From Chloroflexota bacterium (lineage in GTDB: Bacteria; Chloroflexota; UBA5177; JANWHV01): a stretch of 6,635 nucleotides of DNA. The position numbers were made by a program, and so were the translations under genes. Shown here piece by piece: positions 1 through 5,829 of this stretch; the first letter of the stretch is position 1, and each line of letters begins with the position of its first letter. The notes below the pieces were generated by a model that was given only the letters and a program-made list of their open reading frames with translations, searched no databases and was not told where the DNA came from. Location: contig JANWHO010000292.1 in NCBI GenBank assembly GCA_025450375.1, forward strand, positions 1-6,635, given 5' to 3'.

Positions 1-466
1 GCAGGACGCTGGGCTCGATGGCCAGGGCACGGGCAAGGGCTACGCGCTGTTGTTGGCCGCCCGATAATTGATGGGGATAGCGGCCGGCCGCCGAGGCGAG
101 GCCAACCAGATCCAGCAAGTCCCCAGCGCGCTTTGTCCGTTGGGCGGCGGCAACCTTCCGCACGCGGAGACCAAAGGCCACGTTATCGCGGGCGTTCAGG
201 TTGGGAAACAAACTGTATGCCTGGAACACCATCCCCATGTCTCGGCGGTTGGCCGGCAGGTCGGTAATGTCCTTGCCGCCAAGCAGCACGTTGCCGGTAT
301 CAGGCCGCTCAAATCCGGCGACGATCCGCAGGGCCGTGGTTTTTCCGCAGCCGCTCGGGCCGAGGAAGGCGACGAACTCACCCGAAGCAATCCCCAGATC
401 AAGGTTTTGCAAGGCCACGACCTCGCCGAATCGCTTATGCAGGCCCCGGAGTTCCAGGTCGGCCAT
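1..466 (-). CDS. ABC importer ATP-binding protein (operon B), C-terminus cut by window edge
   Basis: This is the cytoplasmic ATPase that would power the importer encoded by the three genes before it. The 155 complete codons visible are the N-terminal nucleotide-binding core. Walker A is GPSGCGKTT at residues 36-44, the Q-loop glutamine is Q82 within VFQAYSLFPN, and the ABC signature LSGGQQQ is at 134-140. The reading frame is open to base 1, so Walker B, the D-loop, the H-loop and any C-terminal TOBE domain lie outside. The ATG at 466 follows the permease stop by 4 bp. A GAGG ribosome-binding site at 474-477, seven bases upstream, sits inside the end of that permease gene, implying translational coupling. 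By eye it aligns without gaps to the operon A ATPase, with about 81 of 155 residues identical. Family is certain; the substrate is not shown by this subunit. Confidence 0.95.
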   Translation of the reverse strand, partial: MADLELRGLHKRFGEVVALQNLDLGIASGEFVAFLGPSGCGKTTALRIVAGFERPDTGNVLLGGKDITDLPANRRDMGMVFQAYSLFPNLNARDNVAFGLRVRKVAAAQRTKRAGDLLDLVGLASAAGRYPHQLSGGQQQRVALARALAIEPSVL

Positions 467-470
467 CGAC

Positions 471-1325
471 TTACCTCGCTCCCGCGACTTGTGCGTCACG
501 GCGTCCTGATTTACGCCCCAACAGAAGGATCCCCAATAACGCGGCCCAGGTAAGCAATAGACTGAAAATCGCCAGCGCGGCGCCCTGGTGCGCGTCCCCG
601 CCGGTGGTAACCACGAACATGAAGGTAGGGAAGGTATTGAACAACATGATACTGGCCATCGTGTACTCCCCCATCACGAGGGTAACGGTAAGAAAAGCGG
701 AGGCCAGAATCGCGAAACGGAGATTGGGGAGAATCACTCGCCAGAGTACGGTAAACCAACTGGCCCCCATGCTCTGCCCAGCTTCGGTCAAGGTTTTCAA
801 GTCGATCGCCCGCATGCCCGCGTCCAAGGATCGATAGGTGAACGGGAGAGCGAGAATCACATAGGAGAGAGCAAGAATTTGTGGGCCCGACAGCAACCAC
901 GAGGAAGGGTTTGCCACCAACAGCTGCGCCGGCCCTCTGGATTGCTGCGAGCCGGCCTGGAACAACTGCAAAATGCCCACCGCGAGGGTAATGGGCGGAA
1001 TAACCAGGGGAAGGGTGGCGATAAAATCCATCACCGGCCGCACCCGCGGCAGCTTGAGATGGATCCAATAGACGGTCGGCACCATGAGCACGATGCTCAG
1101 GAGCACCGTGGCGAGGGCGAGCTTCAACGAGAGGGGGAACGTATCCTTGAAATCAATTTGCTGAAGGCTGGTGTCGCCTACCACATGTTGGTAGGCGTCA
1201 AAGCCGTATTTGCCCACCCCCGTCTCAAGGCTGAACTCCGCCGTACCGTAGAGGGGAATGAGGAAATAGAGGGCGGCAAACACCAACCAGGCGATATCCC
1301 AGGGGCTTAAGTGCGGCTTTTTCAT
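471..1325 (-). CDS. ABC transporter permease, second subunit of operon B (PotC-like)
   Basis: A 284-residue inner-membrane permease, normal length for this family. Hydrophobic segments lie near residues 10-28, 65-88, 100-122, 148-165, 203-222 and 250-270, giving six helices. The ATPase-contacting EAA loop is at 181-200 (E181-A-G, G187, L199-P200), with EAG in place of the commoner EAA. Phrases such as LALSYVILALPFTYRSLD and LVMGEYTMAS resemble, from memory, the second permease of 'putative spermidine/putrescine' importers. I chose the ATG at 1325 because it overlaps the upstream permease stop as ATGA and has GGTGG five bases upstream. An in-frame GTG at 1334 would add three residues. It should pair with the preceding permease as a heterodimer. 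The substrate is inferred only from family resemblance. Confidence 0.93.
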   Translation of the reverse strand: MKKPHLSPWDIAWLVFAALYFLIPLYGTAEFSLETGVGKYGFDAYQHVVGDTSLQQIDFKDTFPLSLKLALATVLLSIVLMVPTVYWIHLKLPRVRPVMDFIATLPLVIPPITLAVGILQLFQAGSQQSRGPAQLLVANPSSWLLSGPQILALSYVILALPFTYRSLDAGMRAIDLKTLTEAGQSMGASWFTVLWRVILPNLRFAILASAFLTVTLVMGEYTMASIMLFNTFPTFMFVVTTGGDAHQGAALAIFSLLLTWAALLGILLLGRKSGRRDAQVAGAR

Positions 1326-2248
1326 CGAAGCCACCGGCTGGACCGCCGCTGGAGCACGGCGTACACGATCATCACGGCGGCGATGATCACGATCATCCCG
1401 ACCGCCAGGGCATTGGCCTGGTTCGGGTCGGCGGCGAAGTCGCCGGAGAGAATACTACCGATCCTGATCGGCACCAGGTTAATCTGTGAGCCGACCAGGG
1501 CCACCGTCGTGGCATAGGCCGAGAAGGCGCTGCCAAAGAGCAGCACGGCCGCTCCGAACAGCGATGGCCAGAGGATCGGCAATCCCACCCACCGCCAGAA
1601 CTGTGGCCCCGAGGCGCCCAGGCTGACCGCCGCCTCCCGCCACTCCCGGCGCAAGCCATCCAGCGCGGGACTAATGACCAGCAGCATGAGCGGCATCTGG
1701 AAGTAGGTGTAGACAAGGACCAGGCCGCCGAACGAATAGACGGTAAAGCCGCTTTGGTAAATATGAAGTCCGTGATTATTCAGCAGAACAGTGACTACGC
1801 CCGTGGTGCCCAGGGTGGCGACAAAAGCAAAGGCCAGCGGGATACCGGCAAAATTCGCCGCGACGCCGGCAAAGGTCGAAAGGAGGGCGCGAATCCAGCG
1901 GGGAGCCCCATCCTTGACCATGGCGTAAGCGACGAAAAACCCGAAGACGCTGCCCGTCAGCGACGTGGCCAGGCTGAGCTCGATACTGGTTTTGTACGCG
2001 TCAAGATTACTGCCCTGAAAGAGCGAGCGGACATTGGCGGTGGTAAAGCTCCCGGACGTATCCTGGAGCGCGCCCACCACCAACCACACCGTGGGGAGAA
2101 ACAGGAATAAGAAAATGTAGAGAAAGAAAGGCGCCAGCGGCAGCCACGACATCGTCCTGGCGCGCGCCGAACGCGATCGGGCGCGAAAGGGAGCGGCAGC
2201 CACGCTTCCGGGTCGGACGGGTGCAATCTGGTCGGCGACCTCGGCCAT
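1322..2248 (-). CDS. ABC transporter permease, first subunit of operon B (PotB-like)
   Basis: A 308-residue inner-membrane permease with a basic N-terminal tail (arginine-rich at residues 16-31) before the first helix at about 35-60. Further helices lie near 92-111, 125-150, 174-198, 229-252 and 281-300. The EAA loop is canonical: E205-A-A, G211, L223-P224. Stretches such as NFAGIPLAFAFVATLG and YTYFQMPLMLLVISPALDGL match, from memory, the first permease of the 'putative spermidine/putrescine' importer set. Start choice: the frame is open to an ATG at 2323, but those extra residues would be encoded by the palindromic repeat at 2273-2338. The ATG pair at 2251/2248 has GGAG just upstream, five bases before the second ATG, so I use 2248. 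The stop overlaps the next permease's ATG by 4 bp. Confidence 0.93.
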   Translation of the reverse strand: MAEVADQIAPVRPGSVAAAPFRARSRSARARTMSWLPLAPFFLYIFLFLFLPTVWLVVGALQDTSGSFTTANVRSLFQGSNLDAYKTSIELSLATSLTGSVFGFFVAYAMVKDGAPRWIRALLSTFAGVAANFAGIPLAFAFVATLGTTGVVTVLLNNHGLHIYQSGFTVYSFGGLVLVYTYFQMPLMLLVISPALDGLRREWREAAVSLGASGPQFWRWVGLPILWPSLFGAAVLLFGSAFSAYATTVALVGSQINLVPIRIGSILSGDFAADPNQANALAVGMIVIIAAVMIVYAVLQRRSSRWLR

Positions 2249-2272
2249 CATGTCTCCATTGGGCCATCGGTT

Positions 2273-2338
2273 GTAGGGGCACCCCTCGTGGGCGCCCTTG
2301 GGGGCCTGCACGAGGGCACCCACGAAGGGTGCCCCTAC
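2273..2338. repeat. Long imperfect palindrome (25-bp arms, GTAGGGGCACCC type)
   Basis: The left arm at 2273-2297 and the right arm at 2314-2338 are inverted copies differing at two of 25 positions, with a 16-base loop. Both differences are C opposite A on the plus strand, so in the minus-strand mRNA they become G-U pairs and the RNA arm is paired along its full length. The element begins GTAGGGGCACCC and ends GGGTGCCCCTAC. From memory, palindromes with this style of end are dispersed in many copies in genomes of Chloroflexota and some other high-GC phyla; only one copy is in this window. It lies between the binding-protein gene and the first permease gene, about 22 bp upstream of the permease ATG pair. 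It may be a small non-autonomous mobile or REP-like element; it has no coding capacity. Confidence 0.85.
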
Positions 2339-2372
2339 CGAGAAACGTCCGCCAAGCCACGCTACTGGAGAG

Positions 2373-2401
2373 AGCGGGCCGGTGGATAGCGCCGGCCCGC
2401 T
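2373..2401 (-). terminator. GC-rich stem-loop behind the binding-protein gene (attenuator or mRNA 3' stabiliser)
   Basis: Bases 2374-2382 (GCGGGCCGG) and 2392-2400 (CCGGCCCGC) are perfect inverted repeats, extended to ten pairs by A2373-T2401, around a nine-base loop. In the mRNA it begins about 22 bases after the binding-protein stop codon. It is followed by CTCTCC rather than a run of U, so it is not a classic intrinsic terminator. In SBP-first ABC operons, a stem-loop here commonly causes partial termination or protects the upstream message, leaving more binding protein than permease. That role is inferred here. Confidence 0.5.
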
Positions 2402-2422
2402 TCTTCCCCTACGAGTTCGCGC

Positions 2423-3571
2423 TTAGTTACCGCTGACCTTGGGACCCCATTGCTCTTGCAGGACCGCCTGCGCGGTCGTGATCTGCGCCAGGCTGGCGAA
2501 TTTGAGGCCGGCGTACGCCGAGGCGGGCGGCAGCTTCGCCGAAAGGGCCTTGGGGATGACGTTTCGCTTCGCCAGATCGGCGTAGCGAGCCGGATGGGTG
2601 TAACCCTTGAGGAACAGCAACTGCCCCTCGTCGCTATAGAGATACTCTTCCCACAGCTTTGCCGCGTTAGGATTGGGCGAGGTCTTGCTGATTGCCTGGA
2701 AGTACGGGCCGGCATAGCGCCCATGGAGGGGAATGTTGACCGTCACGGCCGGGTTATTCTTGAACCCATCGCGAGCAGCCAGGAGGAGGTAGTCCCAGCG
2801 AATGGCCACGCCCATCTCGCCTTTGGCAAAATTCGCGTTGAGAGCCTGGCTGAGGATAAAATTGCCGGATTTCTTGAGCTTGGAGAAGAAGTTGATACCG
2901 GGTTCGATGTTACTCAAGGAGCCGCCGTTGGCCAGGGAGGCCGCGAAGACAGCGGCGAATGCCTCGCCCGCCTTCCGGGGATCGTCACCGAGGGCAATCT
3001 GACCCTTGAGGGTGGGGCTGGTCAAATCAGACCAGTCCTTGGGCGCGTGCTTTACGGTGCTGTTGTTCGACATGAAAGCGATTACCCCGTAATAATCACC
3101 GTACCAGAGTCCGTTGGGATCCTTCATGTTGTCTGGAATCGTATTCCAGGTAGCTACCTTGTACGGAGTAAACAAGCCGCCACTGGCGCCGGTCGCGGCC
3201 CACGAGGCGGAAACGTCCACCACGTCAGGAGCGCGGTTGAGGCCCTTCAGATTCTTGATCGCGGCGATTTCCTGGGCGGAGCTGCCGTTAGGATTGGCGT
3301 CCGCGATGTGAATGCCGTAGCGAGTCTGGAACGTGTTCATGATCTCGCCATAGTTAGCCCAGTCGACCGGGAGGGTGATCGTGTTGAGGTGACCCTCCTT
3401 CTTGGCGGCGTTGATCAGCGCGGTCGGCAGACCCACCCCTGCCTCGTCTCGGGCCGCGAAGGCGCTCCCAAGATCCATCGCTCCGGCCAGCGAGCCCATG
3501 CTCGCCAGCCCCAGCCCTCCCAGGGCGCCCCGTTTCAGAACCTCTCGACGGCTCATGTCGTGCGTACTCAT
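2423..3571 (-). CDS. Tat-exported extracellular solute-binding protein of operon B
   Basis: A 382-residue periplasmic or extracellular receptor that should capture ligand and deliver it to the permease pair encoded downstream. The N-terminus carries a twin-arginine motif, SRREVLK at residues 7-13, then a hydrophobic Gly/Ala/Leu stretch and a probable signal peptidase I site around AFA-A at 37-40. The mature part has hallmarks of the type 2 binding-protein fold used by polyamine, ferric and aminoethylphosphonate importers: WYGDYYGVIAFMSN at 156-169, DWSDLTSPTLKGQIAL at 179-194 and the C-terminal NPNAAKLWEEYLYSDEGQ at 300-317. There is no cysteine anywhere, so it cannot be a lipoprotein. The ATG at 3571 is supported by a strong GGGGAGG site; an internal ATG at residue 6 lacks one. 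No ferric Tyr-Tyr signature or PotD pocket was confidently identified, so the ligand is open. Confidence 0.93.
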   Translation of the reverse strand: MSTHDMSRREVLKRGALGGLGLASMGSLAGAMDLGSAFAARDEAGVGLPTALINAAKKEGHLNTITLPVDWANYGEIMNTFQTRYGIHIADANPNGSSAQEIAAIKNLKGLNRAPDVVDVSASWAATGASGGLFTPYKVATWNTIPDNMKDPNGLWYGDYYGVIAFMSNNSTVKHAPKDWSDLTSPTLKGQIALGDDPRKAGEAFAAVFAASLANGGSLSNIEPGINFFSKLKKSGNFILSQALNANFAKGEMGVAIRWDYLLLAARDGFKNNPAVTVNIPLHGRYAGPYFQAISKTSPNPNAAKLWEEYLYSDEGQLLFLKGYTHPARYADLAKRNVIPKALSAKLPPASAYAGLKFASLAQITTAQAVLQEQWGPKVSGN

Positions 3572-3576
3572 GGTTT

Positions 3577-3583
3577 CCTCCCC
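3577..3583 (-). promoter_or_regulatory. Strong ribosome-binding site of the binding-protein gene
   Basis: The minus strand reads AAGGGGAGGAAACC directly before the ATG at 3571, placing GGGGAGG five bases from the start. It is the strongest such site in the window, as suits the most abundant subunit of the importer, and it fixes the start codon. Confidence 0.85.
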
Positions 3584-3669
3584 TTGCTAAGCCAAAAATC
3601 GCCATGGCTGCCGTGCCTCGAGTACCCGCCGCGCACGCTACGCTCCTGGGCGTCCTTGCTCGCCCACGG

Positions 3670-3686
3670 TGTACAACAATAGTACA
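3670..3686. promoter_or_regulatory. Inverted repeat TGTAC-N7-GTACA, candidate operator
   Basis: The 17 bases TGTACAACAATAGTACA form an inverted repeat with 5-bp arms around a 7-bp spacer, about 100 bp upstream of the binding-protein start. It is A/T-rich in otherwise GC-rich surroundings, and the minus-strand TACTAT within it could be a poor -10 hexamer. This geometry fits a dimeric repressor site, but half-sites this short can occur by chance and no regulator gene is in the window. Confidence 0.3.
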
Positions 3687-3720
3687 GATCATTCCCTTCA
3701 CCCGCGTTGCGCGAACCTTC

Positions 3721-3753
3721 ACCGCGGGCCGGCCCGCCAACACCACCCGCGGT
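3721..3753. repeat. Nested GC-rich inverted repeats in the inter-operon gap
   Basis: GCGGGCCGGCCCGC at 3724-3737 is a perfect 14-bp palindrome. Overlapping its left side, ACCGCGG (3721-3727) is inverted as CCGCGGT (3747-3753), giving an alternative stem. The two structures are mutually exclusive as RNA. There is no U-run, so an intrinsic terminator is unlikely. It could be a protein-binding site or merely a consequence of high GC. Confidence 0.4.
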
Positions 3754-3827
3754 ACCAGGAACAAGCCGGTGCGCGCGGCTCCCAACCATGATACGGAGAG
3801 TGATGTTAAGCACAGTTTAAGCCCAAG

Positions 3828-4919
3828 CTAAGAGCTTGTAAAATGCGGTTGGTTGGTGAGGGTCAGCTCGACGGGTTCCTCGCTCCCGGAATAGACGAGG
3901 CAGCGCGCCGGCGCGACCGAAATGGGTTCGCCTGTGCCGATCGTGCTCTCCTTCGGCACGAACATCTTGAGCACCGGGCCCGCCTCCACGGCAACTTCCA
4001 CTTGCCGGAAATGGCCAAGGTCCATCACCACGTCGACCCGCCCGCGGAATGTCCCCGGCGTCTGGAGGCCCACCGGCGTTAGATCCTCGGGGCGAATAGC
4101 TATGCGCAACGCCAGACCGTCCGGCCAGGAGCCCTCAGCGGCGGGAATCCGGGCTCCCGCCACCTCCACCGCCCGGAGTTCGCGGCGATACAGACCATCC
4201 AGCACGTTCATGGTTCCAATGAAATCGGCCACGAACAGAGTGCGCGGGCGAGCATAGATAGTGCTGGGAGTATCGAGCTGCTCCAACACCCCTTTGCTCA
4301 TCACCGCGATCCGGTCGGCGATCGAGAGCGCCTCCTCCTGATCGTGGGTCACGAACACCGAGGTGATCCCGGTGCGGCGCTGGATGCGTTTAATCTCCTC
4401 ACGCATCCTGACCCGGAGCCGGGCGTCCAGATTCGAGAGCGGCTCGTCCAGCAACAACACCTTCGGCTCGAGAACCAGGGCGCGGGCCAGGGCAATCCGC
4501 TGCTGTTCACCGCCGGAAAGTTGGCTCGGGTAGCGGCGCGCGGTTTCCGGCAGACCGACCAATTCCAGGGCGCCGCCCACCTTTTTCTCGATCTCCGCCC
4601 TGGGAAGCCGGCGTAGCTTGAGCCCAAAGGCCACGTTGTCCCACACGCGCATGTGAGGCCAGAGCGTGTATTTCTGAAACACCATCGCGGTTGGGCGCTT
4701 GTTGGGCGGCAAGGCCACCACGGAACGGCCGTCAATGGTGATGTCCCCGTTATTAACTGTCTCAAAACCGCCAACCATCCGCAGCGTGGTGGACTTGCCG
4801 CAGCCGGATGGACCGAGGATGCATAGCAACTCGCCGCTAGCCACGGTGAGGGAAATGTCGCGCACCGCCTGTACGTTGCCGTAATACTTGACCAGGTTCC
4901 GCAGCGTCAGTTCAGCCAT
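3828..4919 (-). CDS. ABC importer ATP-binding protein of operon A (MalK/PotA-like, with TOBE domain)
   Basis: A complete 363-residue cytoplasmic ATPase of the length usual for MalK/PotA/FbpC proteins. Visible in order are an aromatic A-loop (Y12-Y13), Walker A GPSGCGKST at 36-44, Q-loop Q82, signature LSGGEQQ at 134-140, Walker B LLLDEP ending at 160 with catalytic E159, D-loop SNLD at 162-165 and switch histidine H192 in VTHDQEEA. After the transition at ADFIGTMN (231-238) comes a regulatory TOBE-type domain with IRPEDL at 275-280. All catalytic residues are present, so it should be active. The ATG at 4919 follows the preceding permease stop by 3 bp; GGGAG sits 11 bases upstream, a rather long spacing. 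It is last in operon A. The substrate cannot be read from this subunit. Confidence 0.96.
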   Translation of the reverse strand: MAELTLRNLVKYYGNVQAVRDISLTVASGELLCILGPSGCGKSTTLRMVGGFETVNNGDITIDGRSVVALPPNKRPTAMVFQKYTLWPHMRVWDNVAFGLKLRRLPRAEIEKKVGGALELVGLPETARRYPSQLSGGEQQRIALARALVLEPKVLLLDEPLSNLDARLRVRMREEIKRIQRRTGITSVFVTHDQEEALSIADRIAVMSKGVLEQLDTPSTIYARPRTLFVADFIGTMNVLDGLYRRELRAVEVAGARIPAAEGSWPDGLALRIAIRPEDLTPVGLQTPGTFRGRVDVVMDLGHFRQVEVAVEAGPVLKMFVPKESTIGTGEPISVAPARCLVYSGSEEPVELTLTNQPHFTSS

Positions 4920-4922
4920 GGT

Positions 4923-5780
4923 TCACGACGCTCCCAAAATACGGACGCCGCGGCCGCGCGCCAGAAGCTGGGCCACCACCAGAAGCAATAGTGAAGGGAT
5001 GGACAGCATCAAGGCGAACACCGCGCCCTCCGGCTGGGCATAGCTATTCACCGCATCATACATGATCAAGGGCATCGTCTTGTAGTGCGGGAGGCCGACA
5101 ATCAGGGTGCCCTGCGATTCGTCCAGGGCGGCCACGAATGAGAGCAACATGGCCACGGCAATGGCGGGCGCGGCCAGCGGCAAGGTGATGCGGAAAAAGG
5201 TGCCCACCCGCGAGCATCCCATGTCCAGGGCGGCTTCCTCCAGGCCCCGGTCGATGTTCTGGAAGGCGGTAGCGGGAATCCAGATCATGAAGAGTAAGGT
5301 CTCCACCATCTGGATCGCCACGATCCCCTGAAAGGTCTGGACGAAGTTTATTTGGTAGAAGAAGGTCAGGATGGAGATATAAAGGCCGAACTTGGGGAAG
5401 GCATTGGAGGCCAGGAAAATGAGGAGCAGGGTTTGGCGTCCGAAGAACCGGAATCGCGCGAAGGCGTAGGCGGCGGGGAGGCACATCACGGTCGAGCACA
5501 ACATCACCACGGTGGCGGTCTCCAAGCTCAACTTGATCGCGTCGGTGATCCCGGTGAGATTCCACACATCCGGCCACCAATGCAAGGTCCAGCTCTGAGG
5601 CAGCAAGCTGTTCCCGGTCCACTCGCTCTCGAACGCCCAGATAGTCATCACCAACAGCGGTCCCACGATGAAGATGGCCAGGGCTGCCAGGGCAATCCAC
5701 TTGAACCCGCTCAGGGCCGCTCGCAGGCCAAGCGTCTCCGGCGCCGGATGGACTCGGCCCCCTACCGTTGCTTGTGCCAT
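4923..5780 (-). CDS. ABC transporter permease, second subunit of operon A
   Basis: A 285-residue inner-membrane permease. Hydrophobic segments lie near residues 28-50, 84-107, 116-140, 152-172, 202-220 and 253-273. The EAA loop is canonical at 181-201 (E182-A-A, G188, L200-P201). Sequences such as SNAFPKFGLYIS and LDESQGTLIVGLPHYKTMP fit the PotC/ferric/aminoethylphosphonate permease family. Start choice: the frame is open back to an ATG at 5894, but that would overlap the upstream permease by 65 bp and add an Asp/Glu-rich tail. The ATG at 5780 gives a normal N-terminus, though its ribosome-binding site is weak; a GTG at 5789 is the near alternative. It should form a heterodimer with the upstream permease and engage the ATPase encoded 3 bp downstream. 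Confidence 0.92.
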   Translation of the reverse strand: MAQATVGGRVHPAPETLGLRAALSGFKWIALAALAIFIVGPLLVMTIWAFESEWTGNSLLPQSWTLHWWPDVWNLTGITDAIKLSLETATVVMLCSTVMCLPAAYAFARFRFFGRQTLLLIFLASNAFPKFGLYISILTFFYQINFVQTFQGIVAIQMVETLLFMIWIPATAFQNIDRGLEEAALDMGCSRVGTFFRITLPLAAPAIAVAMLLSFVAALDESQGTLIVGLPHYKTMPLIMYDAVNSYAQPEGAVFALMLSIPSLLLLVVAQLLARGRGVRILGAS

Positions 5781-5829
5781 GGCATCCACTTTCTCGTCTG
5801 AAGCCGCGGACTCACCATCCGCATTCTCC

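Larger units (their letters stand above)
3572..3827 (-). other. Inter-operon gap and probable leader/promoter region of operon B
   Basis: This 256-bp stretch separates the end of the operon A ATPase from the operon B binding-protein gene and is the only gap in the window large enough for a promoter before that gene. Short open frames cross it but none has a credible ribosome-binding site or recognisable product. I found -10-like hexamers on the minus strand (TATCAT at about 3783-3788, TACTAT at about 3680-3685), neither with a good -35 at proper spacing. A small hairpin (TGGGCG/CGCCCA, 3647-3666) lies in the likely leader. A weak hairpin, CAAGCT/AGCTTG at 3824-3838, straddles the operon A stop codon without a U-run. 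No known riboswitch was recognised. Confidence 0.5.

Noticed and set aside
588..1310. A 240-codon plus-strand frame opposite the second permease of operon B
   Set aside because: It is rich in Glu, Gly, His and Arg with no membrane segments or motifs, as expected for the antisense shadow of a hydrophobic membrane protein.
2273..2338. CRISPR repeat or insertion sequence
   Set aside because: There is only one copy with no spacers, no transposase and no visible target duplication. It is an isolated palindromic element.
2450..3682. A 410-codon open frame on the plus strand opposite the binding-protein gene
   Set aside because: It is antisense to a gene with a clear Tat signal, family motifs and strong ribosome-binding site. 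Long antisense frames are common in GC-rich DNA, and its translation shows no recognisable domain.
3680..3788. Minus-strand sigma-70-like promoters built on TATCAT or TACTAT
   Set aside because: The -10 hexamers are plausible, but neither has a TTGACA-like partner at 16-18 bp spacing. Given unknown host promoter preferences they are not listed as promoters.
3568..3813. An 81-codon minus-strand frame covering the inter-operon gap
   Set aside because: It has low-complexity Gly/Arg-rich content, no ribosome-binding site and no recognisable domain, and it runs out of frame into the binding-protein start. It is most likely non-coding leader.
3824..3838. CAAGCT/AGCTTG hairpin as terminator of operon A
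   Set aside because: It is only six base pairs, overlaps the stop codon and lacks a U-run, so it does not support a terminator call.
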